Shown in pieces: positions 1-8,290 of a stretch of 64,000 nt of DNA (its first letter is position 1; each line of letters opens with the position of its first letter). A program made the position numbers and the translations under genes. Where the stretch lies: NCBI RefSeq assembly GCF_000695795.1, contig NZ_JNCA01000020.1, positions 18,885 to 82,884 of the forward strand, read 5' to 3'. Below the pieces are notes generated by a model, which saw only the letters and a program-made list of their open reading frames with translations, did no database searches and had not been told where the DNA came from. This stretch comes from Flavobacterium seoulense. GTDB lineage: Bacteria; Bacteroidota; Bacteroidia; Flavobacteriales; Flavobacteriaceae.

Positions 1-106
1 CTAATAACCAAAACAATAACGTAAAGAAGGGCAAAGTCAATAAAGGGGCAACTAAAAACAGCTTTCGCTGTCTTAACATTTGAATGGATTTCCTCTTATT
101 TTCCAT
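1..106 (-). CDS. traM: TraM, N-terminal fragment (conjugative transfer, VirB10-like)
   Basis: The gene runs off the left edge; only about the first 35 codons are visible. The start is the ATG at 106-104, which overlaps the end of the next gene upstream by about 11 bases, so translation is probably coupled. The visible peptide has a basic start, MENKRKSIQMLRQRK, followed by a hydrophobic stretch, LFLVAPLLTLPFFTLLFW. This is the usual beginning of Bacteroidetes TraM: a short cytoplasmic tail, then one membrane segment. In this family TraM is the VirB10-like bridge of the mating apparatus. Position after TraK and the TraL-position gene agrees with the standard tra order. The rest of the protein is not visible. 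Confidence 0.75.
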   Translation of the reverse strand, partial: MENKRKSIQMLRQRKLFLVAPLLTLPFFTLLFWLL

Positions 107-608
107 AATTATATTTTTTTAAATGAGATTGATAATAGTTTTCTACTGCTGCAAGACTGTCTAACAATCCGGGATGTTTATTTTTTATACTATCTAATGT
201 TCTTTTTCCTGTTGGGCTTATGGTAAGACTATCGATATAAACCCGAAAACGAACAACCCTGTCGAATTCAATTTTACTAACTGTACTTTTTGTAGTGGGT
301 GCTATATATCCAGTTTGAAAAGTGTTTACTGGTTTGACAATAGGATTTATTGTTATTCTATTGGAATCAGTATTTGAAAAATTTTGAATAATCAAATAAA
401 CACTGTAGCTAGTGGTACAAGCGACAAAAAATCCAAAAACAAGCCTTTGCTGTCTAATCGATAGTTTTGCTGTTTGCTTTGTCATCCATTCTGACCATTT
501 ACTTTGAGCATAGTAATATCCCTTCTCCATAATCTTTGACAGACCATTCGGTTTTACCGCTTCATTAGATTGCGCGGTTTTTTTTCTTCGTTGGAATAAG
601 AATTGCAT
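96..608 (-). CDS. Conjugative transfer protein in TraL position
   Basis: A 170-residue protein with a long basic cytoplasmic N-terminus (many K/R in the first 50 residues), one membrane segment around residues 55-75 (RLVFGFFVACTTSYSVYLII) and a periplasmic remainder of about 95 residues with no recognised motif. It lies between traK (14 bases away) and traM (overlapping), where Bacteroidetes elements carry the small, poorly conserved TraL. I infer a bitopic inner-membrane part of the mating channel from topology and position only. It is longer than the roughly 100 residues usual for TraL, so homology to TraL is not certain. Confidence 0.6.
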   Translation of the reverse strand: MQFLFQRRKKTAQSNEAVKPNGLSKIMEKGYYYAQSKWSEWMTKQTAKLSIRQQRLVFGFFVACTTSYSVYLIIQNFSNTDSNRITINPIVKPVNTFQTGYIAPTTKSTVSKIEFDRVVRFRVYIDSLTISPTGKRTLDSIKNKHPGLLDSLAAVENYYQSHLKKYNYGK

Positions 609-622
609 AATGATTCATTTTA

Positions 623-1243
623 TTATTTTCTGTTTTCAGTACTCAAATCTTTATTTTCAATGGTATTCCATCTTTCGATTAAAAAACCATGTGGATTATT
701 ATCACTTCGGGATACATTACGTAAGCTTCCCTCTGTAATCAGACTTCGATGAACAATACTGGTAGCTCGTACTATATTTTGAACCGCGTAGCATCGAAAA
801 TGATAGGGATACTCATTAATATCAATTGCGATACTATCTACAGATATAGTCTGACTGATATTACCTGAGATAATTCCTGCGTAATAACCGTTCTCCTTTA
901 AATCATCATAGACTTTTTTGGTGCTATTGTCCGACAGATAAAGTGCCTTAGTCACATTTTCCTTAATCACTTTATCATCGGGATCCAGTGTAAAAAAGTA
1001 CTTGTGGAAGGTTTTTACGTGGTCTTTGGCTTCCACTGGAATATTATCTTTTCGATCCGACGAATAAGCTTCCAGCGCTTTACCGTTAGCTAGAATATAA
1101 ATCTTGGATTGCATTTGAGAAACCATACTAAAGCTTTTGTAAAGTGAAAAGCCGCATAACACTACACACCCTACAATAACCAGCATCGAAAAAATTCGCA
1201 CTTGTCGAAAAGCGGTGTCTATATTTTTCATTTTTGTAAACAT
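623..1243 (-). CDS. traK: TraK, conjugative transfer protein (VirB8-like)
   Basis: A 206-residue protein with a short cytoplasmic N-terminus (MKNIDTAFRQVRIF), one membrane helix at about residues 17-37 and a periplasmic domain. The start of the soluble domain (SKIYILANGKALEAYSSDR...) and the later HRSLITEGSLRNVSRSDNNP region are typical of Bacteroidetes TraK, the VirB8-like core of the inner-membrane complex. An internal methionine (residue 5) could also serve as start. It follows traJ by 18 bases and precedes the TraL-position gene by 14 in one leftward operon. The family call is firm; the VirB8 role is taken from the family. Confidence 0.85.
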   Translation of the reverse strand: MFTKMKNIDTAFRQVRIFSMLVIVGCVVLCGFSLYKSFSMVSQMQSKIYILANGKALEAYSSDRKDNIPVEAKDHVKTFHKYFFTLDPDDKVIKENVTKALYLSDNSTKKVYDDLKENGYYAGIISGNISQTISVDSIAIDINEYPYHFRCYAVQNIVRATSIVHRSLITEGSLRNVSRSDNNPHGFLIERWNTIENKDLSTENRK

Positions 1244-1261
1244 GATAGTTGGTTTTAATGA

Positions 1262-2461
1262 TTATTTGGAATTTCCTTTTAACTTATCTCCCATGTAGCT
1301 TTCTTTATCTCCAAAGTAAGGGGACGAAGCTTGGTTAGCAGACATGCTCTGAGACATACGCCCTGCTGCATTCCCCATAGCATCAGCGGCCATTCCCATT
1401 CCAGCTGATGTTGTACTAACTGCAGCACCGGTAGAACTGCTGAAGATATTGGTAACTTTCTGACTTAAAGCGCCACCGCCACCTGCATGAACGATATAAT
1501 TAGCTACTGAAGGCACTGTAAAATATCCTACGATACCGATAATCATAAACACCAGATAAGCCATATCTGTTCGGCTAAAGAAAGTATCTCCCTGATCATT
1601 GACTTGTGAAATATCTAGTTGCAGCATTTTTTCCTGTATTTTCCCAATGATGCTTCCAAAAATATTAGCCACCGGAAGCCATAGATAAATATTGATGTAG
1701 CGTGCTAACCATACCGTTAGCGTATGTTGAAAACCATCAAAAACCGCAATACCAAAAACCAATGGTCCCAAAACAGAGAGTACTACCAATTGAAAAGTTC
1801 TTAAAGTATCGATACAAAGCGAAGCTGCCTCAAACAGTACTCGTAATACTTCACTCATCCATTCCTTTACAGAATTGCGAAAATTAAATGAGACTTTAGC
1901 CATTGCAAACTTGATATCATTACCAATCCCCTCCAACATTCCTTCATCGGATGGATCGGCATTGTCATGGGTATATTTATACCAACGTTCCTGATCTCCA
2001 CTCCCTGATTCCCCTACATACATTTGCCAGGTATCAGTACTTTTAATCGCTTTTTCTTTTTTCTGTAAAAGAACTTCAATGGCTTTATTCGACCCTTCCA
2101 TCATTGATGCTGTTGCTGTAACTGTTGGTTTCATGACTCCGTTGATCATAGCCAATACCGAAGGAAAAATCATGATACAAAATCCTATCACAAACGGACG
2201 AAACAAAGGATAAAAGTCAACGGGTTCGGCATTGGCTATGTGCCTCCATACCCGTGAACCGATATACCAAATAGTAGCAAAACCAGCTATTCCCTGTCCC
2301 ACTCCCAACAAATTGCTACACAAAGGCATCATCTCATCATAAAGCTGATCTAGTATTCCATGAAGCCCGTTCATGTCATCTGCCAGACTTTGCGCATTAG
2401 CATTAAAAGACCAAAATAAAGTAACAATTATTACTATAATAATTCTGTTTATCTTCTTCAT
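1262..2461 (-). CDS. traJ: TraJ, polytopic conjugative transfer protein (VirB6-like)
   Basis: A 399-residue protein with a signal-like first segment ending SFNANAQ, several hydrophobic segments (around residues 50-110, 210-290 and 300-330) and a glycine/serine-rich C-terminal tail (HAGGGGALSQKVTN, then SSTGAAVSTTSAGMGMAADAM). This layout matches Bacteroidetes TraJ, the polytopic VirB6-like inner-membrane component of the DNA-transfer channel. The gene lies 12 bases after the first TraI-position gene and 18 before traK. No truncation is seen. Start is the ATG directly upstream of the signal segment MKKINRIIIVIIVTLFWSF. Confidence 0.85.
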   Translation of the reverse strand: MKKINRIIIVIIVTLFWSFNANAQSLADDMNGLHGILDQLYDEMMPLCSNLLGVGQGIAGFATIWYIGSRVWRHIANAEPVDFYPLFRPFVIGFCIMIFPSVLAMINGVMKPTVTATASMMEGSNKAIEVLLQKKEKAIKSTDTWQMYVGESGSGDQERWYKYTHDNADPSDEGMLEGIGNDIKFAMAKVSFNFRNSVKEWMSEVLRVLFEAASLCIDTLRTFQLVVLSVLGPLVFGIAVFDGFQHTLTVWLARYINIYLWLPVANIFGSIIGKIQEKMLQLDISQVNDQGDTFFSRTDMAYLVFMIIGIVGYFTVPSVANYIVHAGGGGALSQKVTNIFSSSTGAAVSTTSAGMGMAADAMGNAAGRMSQSMSANQASSPYFGDKESYMGDKLKGNSK

Positions 2462-2473
2462 AGCATCAGTTAT

Positions 2474-3109
2474 CTAATTGGTTACTTTATATAGTTCTTT
2501 CAGGGAATCCACATCATTATACTCTTTGGAACGTTGTACACTTAGTACCGAAGTATTCGAATTAAAACTTCTTAGAAATAGTAATTTGTCCTGCATTTCC
2601 AGATAGATTCTGTCAATGGATTCCAATCGTTCATCGTCAGACATCCGGAGTTTATTAGCGGTGACCACCGTAGTAAGCTCATCAAGATTACGCAGACTTT
2701 GTTTGAAAAGATTAGCATATACTTTTTCGATATACTGTATTTCTTTGTCATTAAAAAGGCTACTATTTTTAAACCGTTTTAATGCTCTTTTGTACTCTTT
2801 TACCAAGAGCATTTGATAATTAGCAATTTCTCCAATACGCTTGTATTTTCTCACTGCGGGACTCACTTGCATTAGTCCATCGATAAAAGTCTGATGCAGA
2901 CTAAAATTTCCTTGTGACAAGTCTTTTATCGTATTGTAACCTCCATTGAGTATCCTGTAGCCATTTTTCATATCCTTCAAAATCTGCTTGAACTGTGTCA
3001 GTTTCTCGATATTCAATACCAACTGTTGCATTTCCTGAGATTGTGCCAATGTCTTAGATGGCGCAAGCACTACTAAAAATAGTCCCCATATGACAAACTG
3101 CTTTTTCAT
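2474..3109 (-). CDS. TraI-position periplasmic protein, copy 1
   Basis: A 211-residue secreted protein: signal peptide MKKQFVIWGLFLVVLAPSKTLAQ, then a mostly helical, charged body. It contains QILKDMKNGYRILNGGYNTIKDL and a DDERLESIDRIY motif. It is clearly paralogous to the next gene upstream (3106-3735) and more distantly to 3753-4445; all three share the 'K.Y.I...G...I..L..G.F.LH..' and 'D..R...ID..Y' patterns. Proteins of this sort occupy the TraI position in Bacteroidetes transfer operons and are sometimes labelled TerB-like in databases. I infer a periplasmic or channel-associated VirB5-like role from position; biochemical function is unknown. It overlaps its neighbour by four bases. Confidence 0.7.
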   Translation of the reverse strand: MKKQFVIWGLFLVVLAPSKTLAQSQEMQQLVLNIEKLTQFKQILKDMKNGYRILNGGYNTIKDLSQGNFSLHQTFIDGLMQVSPAVRKYKRIGEIANYQMLLVKEYKRALKRFKNSSLFNDKEIQYIEKVYANLFKQSLRNLDELTTVVTANKLRMSDDERLESIDRIYLEMQDKLLFLRSFNSNTSVLSVQRSKEYNDVDSLKELYKVTN

Positions 3110-3735
3110 AATCTCTCTTTTAAAATTCCATATACTTCCTTACTACTCTGCGTTTCTCTATTCTCCCTTGCTCTGGATAGACACAACATATTTACTTGAT
3201 TATTAAAACTTTGACAGAAGCTGTAGTTATCCATCATCATATTGTAAAGTCGATCAATACGTTCCATTCGCTCATCATCTTTCATCTCAAGTTCTCCGTC
3301 TGTTGTAACTGTAATGAGTTCCTCCAAATTGGCATCACAATCATTCATCAATTGACCAAAAACTCTTTTGATATAGGCTACTTCACTTCCATGAAACAAA
3401 TCCCCTACCTCTAAATTCCGATAGGTACTATTGCAATTCTTTACGATTTTCAATTGCAAGTCTATGATTTCAGCTACTCTGCTATACTTTTTAATTTTTG
3501 GGTTGACCTTTTTTAAAGAGTTCAGATAATCAGTATGAAGAGTGAATTCACCTCGTTTTAAATTACCAATGGTATTCAGACCTTTCTTAGCAATGGAATA
3601 ACCTTTTTGCGCTGCATCGATGTATACTTTTAAAGCTCCAATTTGCTGAAGCAATACTTTTCGTTGCTTTCGTTGTGCTTGTATGTCAGCCGTTACTAAA
3701 AACGTAAAGAGTAACAATAACAGTAGCTTTTTCAT
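3106..3735 (-). CDS. TraI-position periplasmic protein, copy 2
   Basis: A 209-residue secreted protein with signal peptide MKKLLLLLLFTFLVTADIQAQ. The body repeats the pattern of its neighbour: YIDAAQKGYSIAKKGLNTIG, then GEFTLHTDYLNSLKKV, then MKDDERMERIDRLYNMM. Its stop overlaps the start of the downstream copy by four bases, giving translational coupling. The close pairing and similar length suggest tandem duplication followed by divergence. It is probably a helical periplasmic part of the mating apparatus; no catalytic motif is visible. Exact biochemical function is not known. Confidence 0.7.
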   Translation of the reverse strand: MKKLLLLLLFTFLVTADIQAQRKQRKVLLQQIGALKVYIDAAQKGYSIAKKGLNTIGNLKRGEFTLHTDYLNSLKKVNPKIKKYSRVAEIIDLQLKIVKNCNSTYRNLEVGDLFHGSEVAYIKRVFGQLMNDCDANLEELITVTTDGELEMKDDERMERIDRLYNMMMDNYSFCQSFNNQVNMLCLSRARENRETQSSKEVYGILKERL

Positions 3736-3752
3736 GGCTTTAAAATTTAGTT

Positions 3753-4445
3753 TTATTTTAGAATACCATAAAATTGTCTAACGGTCTCCACTTCATGCTG
3801 TGTCTTGGCTCTTTGCAGACTAAGGAGTACATTCTGCCTGTTAAACATTGTCAGGTCATTGTAATTAACATCAATCTGATTGGCAGCTGTATTGATAATC
3901 TCTAATCGTTTAGCATCATTCATCTGAGTGGTGAAAGAATCCAGTATTAAAAATATCTGATCTATATTTTTTACACTTTCATCTAGGATGCCTGAATAGA
4001 CTTTCTGCATATAATCCAATTCAGGTTTGTTAAAGTGGCTGTCTTGTTGGAAAAGTGACCAGGCCCTGTCATATTCATTGACAAGTCGTACCTGTTTTTG
4101 AGTCACATCCCGTATCAATTGATAGTAGGTAATAATGGACTTCACTTTGGTTAATTCCTCATAATAATCCCGATACAGATCTCGTTGTTTCTGAGTCCAA
4201 TCCGATATTTCATCTAATTTCAGTTTCGAAAGGGTATTTTCTATTTTCTTCTGGGCATTCTGTAGCCAGATGGTTTTGTTCTGTAAGCGCTGTATTCTCA
4301 AATCAATCGCCTTGATCACTTTTTTAACTGCTAATTTTATCACTCCTATAATTGGAAAAGCTGTGACTGTTGTTGCTGGTCTGGCAGGAGTGCTTACCAA
4401 CAATAAACAGAGTGCATACACCATGATTTTTTTCTTAGTTTCCAT
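3753..4445 (-). CDS. traI: TraI-position conjugative transfer protein, copy 3
   Basis: A 230-residue protein. It begins with a hydrophobic signal-like segment (KKIMVYALCLLLVSTPARPA) and continues as a long helical body rich in Q, K and L, with KRLEIINTAANQIDVNYNDL corresponding to the conserved D-R-Y region of the two neighbouring copies. It is the first gene after the TraG ATPase, the place occupied by traI in Bacteroidetes elements, and is the most divergent of the three tandem relatives. A periplasmic role beside the channel is likely; function is otherwise inferred only from position. Confidence 0.7.
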   Translation of the reverse strand: METKKKIMVYALCLLLVSTPARPATTVTAFPIIGVIKLAVKKVIKAIDLRIQRLQNKTIWLQNAQKKIENTLSKLKLDEISDWTQKQRDLYRDYYEELTKVKSIITYYQLIRDVTQKQVRLVNEYDRAWSLFQQDSHFNKPELDYMQKVYSGILDESVKNIDQIFLILDSFTTQMNDAKRLEIINTAANQIDVNYNDLTMFNRQNVLLSLQRAKTQHEVETVRQFYGILK

Positions 4446-4457
4446 AATCTGCTTTAT

Positions 4458-6932
4458 TTACTTTGTGTTTACTGATCTCATATCAAGTGCCAATACAGTA
4501 ATCCCTTTTTTGATGTCTCTATCAAACTTTTTAGCATACTGCTGCACTTTCAATTTCTCTGTTTCCTCTGTAGTGTAAGTGAGGTATTCTTCCAGCGAAA
4601 CTTCTGTTCGGTATACTTTGGATTGCATACCTCCCAATGAGATAAATACTTCTTTGTATTTTTTATCAGGATCATTGGCTTTATTGACCGAAAGCACTAA
4701 TGCTTTTTCTTTTTCTGTCAATCCCAAAAGTTCCTGAATCTGGTCGAATTTATTTTGGTATTTACTCTGATCCAACAGTATTTTACAATCACTGTTATTG
4801 ATGATGGCTTGCTTCACTACTGGTGATGAAATGATGTCTTCGACTTCTTGCGTCACCACAATAGCCTCTCCAAAAAACTTCCGTACTGTTTTAAACAAAT
4901 ACTTGATGTATTCTGCCATACCTTCCTTAGCTATAGCTTTCCAGGCTTCTTCAATTAATATCATTTTACGAATTCCTTTGAGCTTACGCATCTTATTGAT
5001 AAAGACTTCCATAATGATTATAGTGACTACTGGAAAAAGTATCGGATGATCTTTTATATTGTCCAGTTCGAACACAATAAAAGGCTCTTTTAAAAGATCT
5101 AGATTTTCAGTCGCATTGAGTAAATAATCGAACTCCCCTCCCTTGTAATAGGGACGCAATACATACATGAAATTATTGACATCAAAATCCTTTTCTTTGA
5201 CCTTATCCCCTTCAAGTACTTTTACAAAATCATCTTTCAGAAAATCGTAAAAACTATTAAAACAGGGAAACAGCTCTTTATGGGATCCCAGCTTTTCATA
5301 ATACAACTGAAGTGCATTCGATAAGGCCACATACTCACTTCGATTAAAGCTTTCATTATCTTTTTTCCATAAGGCAAGTAATAGTGTTTTGATGCTTTCC
5401 TTTTTCTCCGTATCCAGACTGTCTCCTTCTCCAATGTAAAAGGGATTGAATCGAATGGGATTCTTTTCATCATAGGTAAAGTAATAACCTCCTACCATAT
5501 CACAGAGCCCTTTATAACTGTTTCCAACATCGACCAATACAATGTGCGTTCCCTGTTCGTAATAACTGCGTACCATGTGATTGGTGAAAAAGGATTTTCC
5601 GCTTCCTGATGGTCCTAAAATAAATTTATTACGGTTGGTACAAATTCCCATTTTCACTGGTTCATCACTGACATCCACATGAACGGGTTTACCTGTCAGA
5701 CGATCTCCTAAACGAATTCCAAAAGGACTCAATGAAGAGCGATATCCCGTTTCCATATTGAAGAAGCAAACCGCTTGTTCAGTAAACGTATCGAAGGTAT
5801 CGTTCATAGGAAAGTCAGCTGCATTGCCTGGAATTCCTGCCCAGAATATCTGGGCTGCTCCTACCGTTTCCTGTTTCGCAGCCGCATCCATCTGTGCCAA
5901 TGCTGATGAAACTTTATTTTTAAGGTCTTTGAGTTCTTCTTTATTTTCAGTCCATGCCAGTACATTAAAATGTGCCTTTACCGCTAATCGTTGCTTGCTG
6001 ATGGCCTCATTCAAAAAATCATTAGTAGCATCACGGGCGATACTATTCTCTCGACTGTAAGCTGAAAGTGATTGCAACCGCAATCTTTTACTTTCTAATT
6101 TTTGCAATGTTTTCTGGGCATCTTCAACAAACAGGTATTGATTGTAAATATGATTGCACGATAAGAGTTGTCCTAATGTTGAAGCAAACCCAATACTGAA
6201 TTTTGTTTTATCTGTTGAATAGCGGTCAAAGTTAATACGTGTTCCACATATGGCAGGTAGATCAGCTGCATCCCCTAAAGTGTACATTTGGCAATGCTTA
6301 TCTCCTACTTGCAAACCATCATCAAACGAAATATCTTTAAAAACGAAAGGACTTTCCTTTTCGGATAAAAAGCAATATTTCTCAATCAATCCTATTTTAC
6401 GACTGTGGCTTCGCAGTTCATCATTAGTCAAACGACGTAGTTTTATAAAACCACTATCTTCCAGTATGCGTTTGAATTGTCCCGTACTATCAATAAAATC
6501 TTGTAGCAATTGGGTATTAAGTGTCTGCTGAGGAACTAGAGAACTTCTGATGAGATTTGAAAATAAAGAACTGGAAGCTTTTCTTCCTGAGGGTTTCTTT
6601 GTCAGCAGGATGTAGCAGGAATGATCTAAAAAAGGTCGTTCATTAAAGAAAAACTCACTGCTACGACTCAAGAAACTTGTATCTTCCTTAGCAAAATTAG
6701 GTTCGTATTTACTGTCTATAAACCAATCCTGTTTGTGCAATACACTAAATTTAGGAAGTATCTTTATTGCCTTTACCCAGGATTGATGAAAGGCTTCATA
6801 TTCCTGGTCCGATAACGTAAATATTTCGGGTAATACTGCCTGAAACACTACTGTTATATCTCCATATTTGGATAAAATACAGTCGTGCTGTACATCCATA
6901 ATCGGTAAAATAGTATGCATCTCCTTTTCCAT
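4458..6932 (-). CDS. traG: TraG, conjugation ATPase (VirB4-like)
   Basis: An 824-residue ATPase that energises assembly of the type IV mating channel at the cytoplasmic face. The Walker A motif GPSGSGKSFFTNHM lies at about residues 440-453 and a Walker B-like MILIEEAWKA near residue 655, followed by KTVRKFFGEAIVVTQEVED, a region typical of VirB4/TraG ATPases. Length and motif order match Bacteroidetes TraG. It is 12 bases upstream of the traI-position genes and about 30 downstream of traF. The start MEKEMH is preceded by only a weak ribosome site, which is normal in this phylum. Confidence 0.93.
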   Translation of the reverse strand: MEKEMHTILPIMDVQHDCILSKYGDITVVFQAVLPEIFTLSDQEYEAFHQSWVKAIKILPKFSVLHKQDWFIDSKYEPNFAKEDTSFLSRSSEFFFNERPFLDHSCYILLTKKPSGRKASSSLFSNLIRSSLVPQQTLNTQLLQDFIDSTGQFKRILEDSGFIKLRRLTNDELRSHSRKIGLIEKYCFLSEKESPFVFKDISFDDGLQVGDKHCQMYTLGDAADLPAICGTRINFDRYSTDKTKFSIGFASTLGQLLSCNHIYNQYLFVEDAQKTLQKLESKRLRLQSLSAYSRENSIARDATNDFLNEAISKQRLAVKAHFNVLAWTENKEELKDLKNKVSSALAQMDAAAKQETVGAAQIFWAGIPGNAADFPMNDTFDTFTEQAVCFFNMETGYRSSLSPFGIRLGDRLTGKPVHVDVSDEPVKMGICTNRNKFILGPSGSGKSFFTNHMVRSYYEQGTHIVLVDVGNSYKGLCDMVGGYYFTYDEKNPIRFNPFYIGEGDSLDTEKKESIKTLLLALWKKDNESFNRSEYVALSNALQLYYEKLGSHKELFPCFNSFYDFLKDDFVKVLEGDKVKEKDFDVNNFMYVLRPYYKGGEFDYLLNATENLDLLKEPFIVFELDNIKDHPILFPVVTIIIMEVFINKMRKLKGIRKMILIEEAWKAIAKEGMAEYIKYLFKTVRKFFGEAIVVTQEVEDIISSPVVKQAIINNSDCKILLDQSKYQNKFDQIQELLGLTEKEKALVLSVNKANDPDKKYKEVFISLGGMQSKVYRTEVSLEEYLTYTTEETEKLKVQQYAKKFDRDIKKGITVLALDMRSVNTK

Positions 6933-6962
6933 CGTTCATCATTTTTACCTTATTACTACTTC

Positions 6963-7277
6963 CTAATTCATCATAAAAACTTTCCTGCTGTAGGTTCGTA
7001 CTGCTTTGGGCAGTTGCTTTTTTGACAAAGCTTTCATCAATCCATATTCGCCAAACTTGTGACTCATTCGATAGATTTTCAGCACTAATAAGCTGCCGGA
7101 AACAGTTATGATTCCAACACACACAAAAGATGGAATACCTATGATATACAATATTGAAAAAACAATCATGAGCAGGATAACTCCTCCTCCTAAATACCAT
7201 ATATACTGCGCCTTAAGTCCTTTGAATTCGATACTTTGATTAATGCCTTTATTAATCTTATATACGCTATTAGCCAT
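6963..7277 (-). CDS. traF: TraF, small inner-membrane transfer protein (VirB3-like, DUF4133)
   Basis: A 104-residue protein with the Bacteroidetes TraF pattern: NSVYKINKGINQSIEFKGLK at the start, then two membrane segments (about residues 27-45 and 48-65), then a basic tail with YRMSHKFGEYGLMK. The family is the VirB3-like partner of the TraG/VirB4 ATPase, and the gene sits directly upstream of traG and downstream of traE as expected. A second reading frame overlaps here (6796-7200) but is only a shadow of traF and traG. Confidence 0.88.
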   Translation of the reverse strand: MANSVYKINKGINQSIEFKGLKAQYIWYLGGGVILLMIVFSILYIIGIPSFVCVGIITVSGSLLVLKIYRMSHKFGEYGLMKALSKKQLPKAVRTYSRKVFMMN

Positions 7278-7325
7278 ACTGTTACTTTTAAAGTTTTAAC
7301 AGATTTTGTTTACTATTTCTTTGTT

Positions 7326-7664
7326 TTAAACCCCAAAAAAAGATTGAATTACAGTGGCAACAACAACTAGGAATACACAACTTCCAAACCATGCTGCAGC
7401 TACTTTACCAGTATCAGGATCTCCGGCATTCCATTTTTGATAGACTTTTACAGCTCCTATTAGCCCTAGTATGGCTCCAATGGCATACATCAGTTGAGTG
7501 CCTGCATCAAAATAACTTCGTACCTGCTGATTCGCTTCATTAATTCCAGCAATACCATCCTGGGCATAGATTTCATTATTTAGTACTGATGCTACTATGA
7601 CAGCAGTAATAAAAAACATTGTCTTAGGACTAAACTTCTTAAATTTCCAATTCCATTTTTTCAT
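7326..7664 (-). CDS. traE: TraE, pilin-like membrane protein (VirB2-like, DUF4134)
   Basis: A 112-residue protein with a signal-type N-terminus (KTMFFITAVIVASVLNNEIYAQ), then GIAGINEANQQVRSYFDAGTQ, then two membrane segments around YAIGAILGLIGAVKVYQKW and SCVFLVVVATVIQSFFG, with GDPDTGKVAAAWFG between them. This is the standard form of Bacteroidetes TraE, regarded as VirB2-like pilin. It is the first recognised tra gene after the leader region and lies 48 bases upstream of traF. Start at MKKWNWKFKKF gives an unusually long basic N-region before the signal helix; an internal start is possible at the methionine in KTMFF. Confidence 0.88.
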   Translation of the reverse strand: MKKWNWKFKKFSPKTMFFITAVIVASVLNNEIYAQDGIAGINEANQQVRSYFDAGTQLMYAIGAILGLIGAVKVYQKWNAGDPDTGKVAAAWFGSCVFLVVVATVIQSFFGV

Positions 7665-7704
7665 AACACATTTATTTAAAGTTTGAAATAATTCAGATAA
7701 AAAA

Positions 7705-7791
7705 GCGGAGGATATGCCGCTGAAATATCACCTCTTCCTCTTGTCACATTAAGCCATACCGCACCGGGACAAACAGGGGTTATTCCTCCGC
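7705..7791 (-). other. Gap before traE with inverted repeat and short open frame
   Basis: The stretch between the 162-residue gene and traE is flanked by a perfect 8-base inverted repeat, gcggagga (7705-7712) and tcctccgc (7784-7791). In the same frame as the upstream gene, the DNA stays open after its stop for about 40 codons. The predicted peptide contains CPGAVWLNVTRGRGD and ends FYLNYFKL, just before traE. No start codon lies in this frame. It could be an RNA fold in the operon leader, a readthrough extension or chance. Confidence 0.3.
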
Positions 7792-7801
7792 AATTAGTAT
7801 A

Positions 7802-8290
7802 TTAGTTTTTTAAATCCCAAAGGTCTTCCACCTCTTGGTGAGTCAAAAGGACTGACTCTTGTTTTTCACATTCAGAAACAATGAATTCATTAATAGAGGG
7901 ACGGAATGAAGAATTCCCTAACAAAAGATTTTCTTTAAGAAGAAATCGCAAACGATGTTCAAACTCATCTTTCAAGAGCTTTTTTTGAGTAGCATCGGTG
8001 ATAGCATTTTTCAGCCTAGATGTTAGTTCTTCCACTTCATTAAAAATGGGATCAACAGTCTCAAATTCAACGGCAGCATTTAAAACTTCTTCCGATTTTT
8101 GGTAATCGAAATCAACATCCAATCTAGAAATTGGCTTTCCTAGTAAATCACGGAATTGAAGTTTCCGCTTTCCGCTTACTAAATCTTTAAGGTCATCAAA
8201 ATAAAAGCGTAAACCAACAAATAGATACCAAGCTATTAATACCAAAACAGCCACAACTATGTAACTGTTCCATGAAATTCCTCTTAACAT
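7802..8290 (-). CDS. Hypothetical membrane-anchored protein at head of tra operon
   Basis: A 162-residue protein with one N-terminal membrane helix (about residues 8-27, SYIVVAVLVLIAWYLFVGLR) and a charged, helical cytoplasmic part with no recognised motif. It precedes traE by about 137 bases and is in the same orientation, so it is probably the first gene of the tra operon. I do not recognise a family. The frame stays open for about 40 codons beyond its stop, described separately. A role in transfer is inferred from position only. Confidence 0.6.
   Translation of the reverse strand: MLRGISWNSYIVVAVLVLIAWYLFVGLRFYFDDLKDLVSGKRKLQFRDLLGKPISRLDVDFDYQKSEEVLNAAVEFETVDPIFNEVEELTSRLKNAITDATQKKLLKDEFEHRLRFLLKENLLLGNSSFRPSINEFIVSECEKQESVLLTHQEVEDLWDLKN

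Noticed and set aside
4270..4578. A hydrophobic plus-strand frame opposite traI and traG
   Set aside because: It is the complement of two well-supported genes; hydrophobicity follows from the opposite-strand codons.
6796..7200. A 134-codon minus-strand frame across the traF/traG junction
   Set aside because: It overlaps conserved traF and the traG start in another frame and its peptide has no domain-like character.
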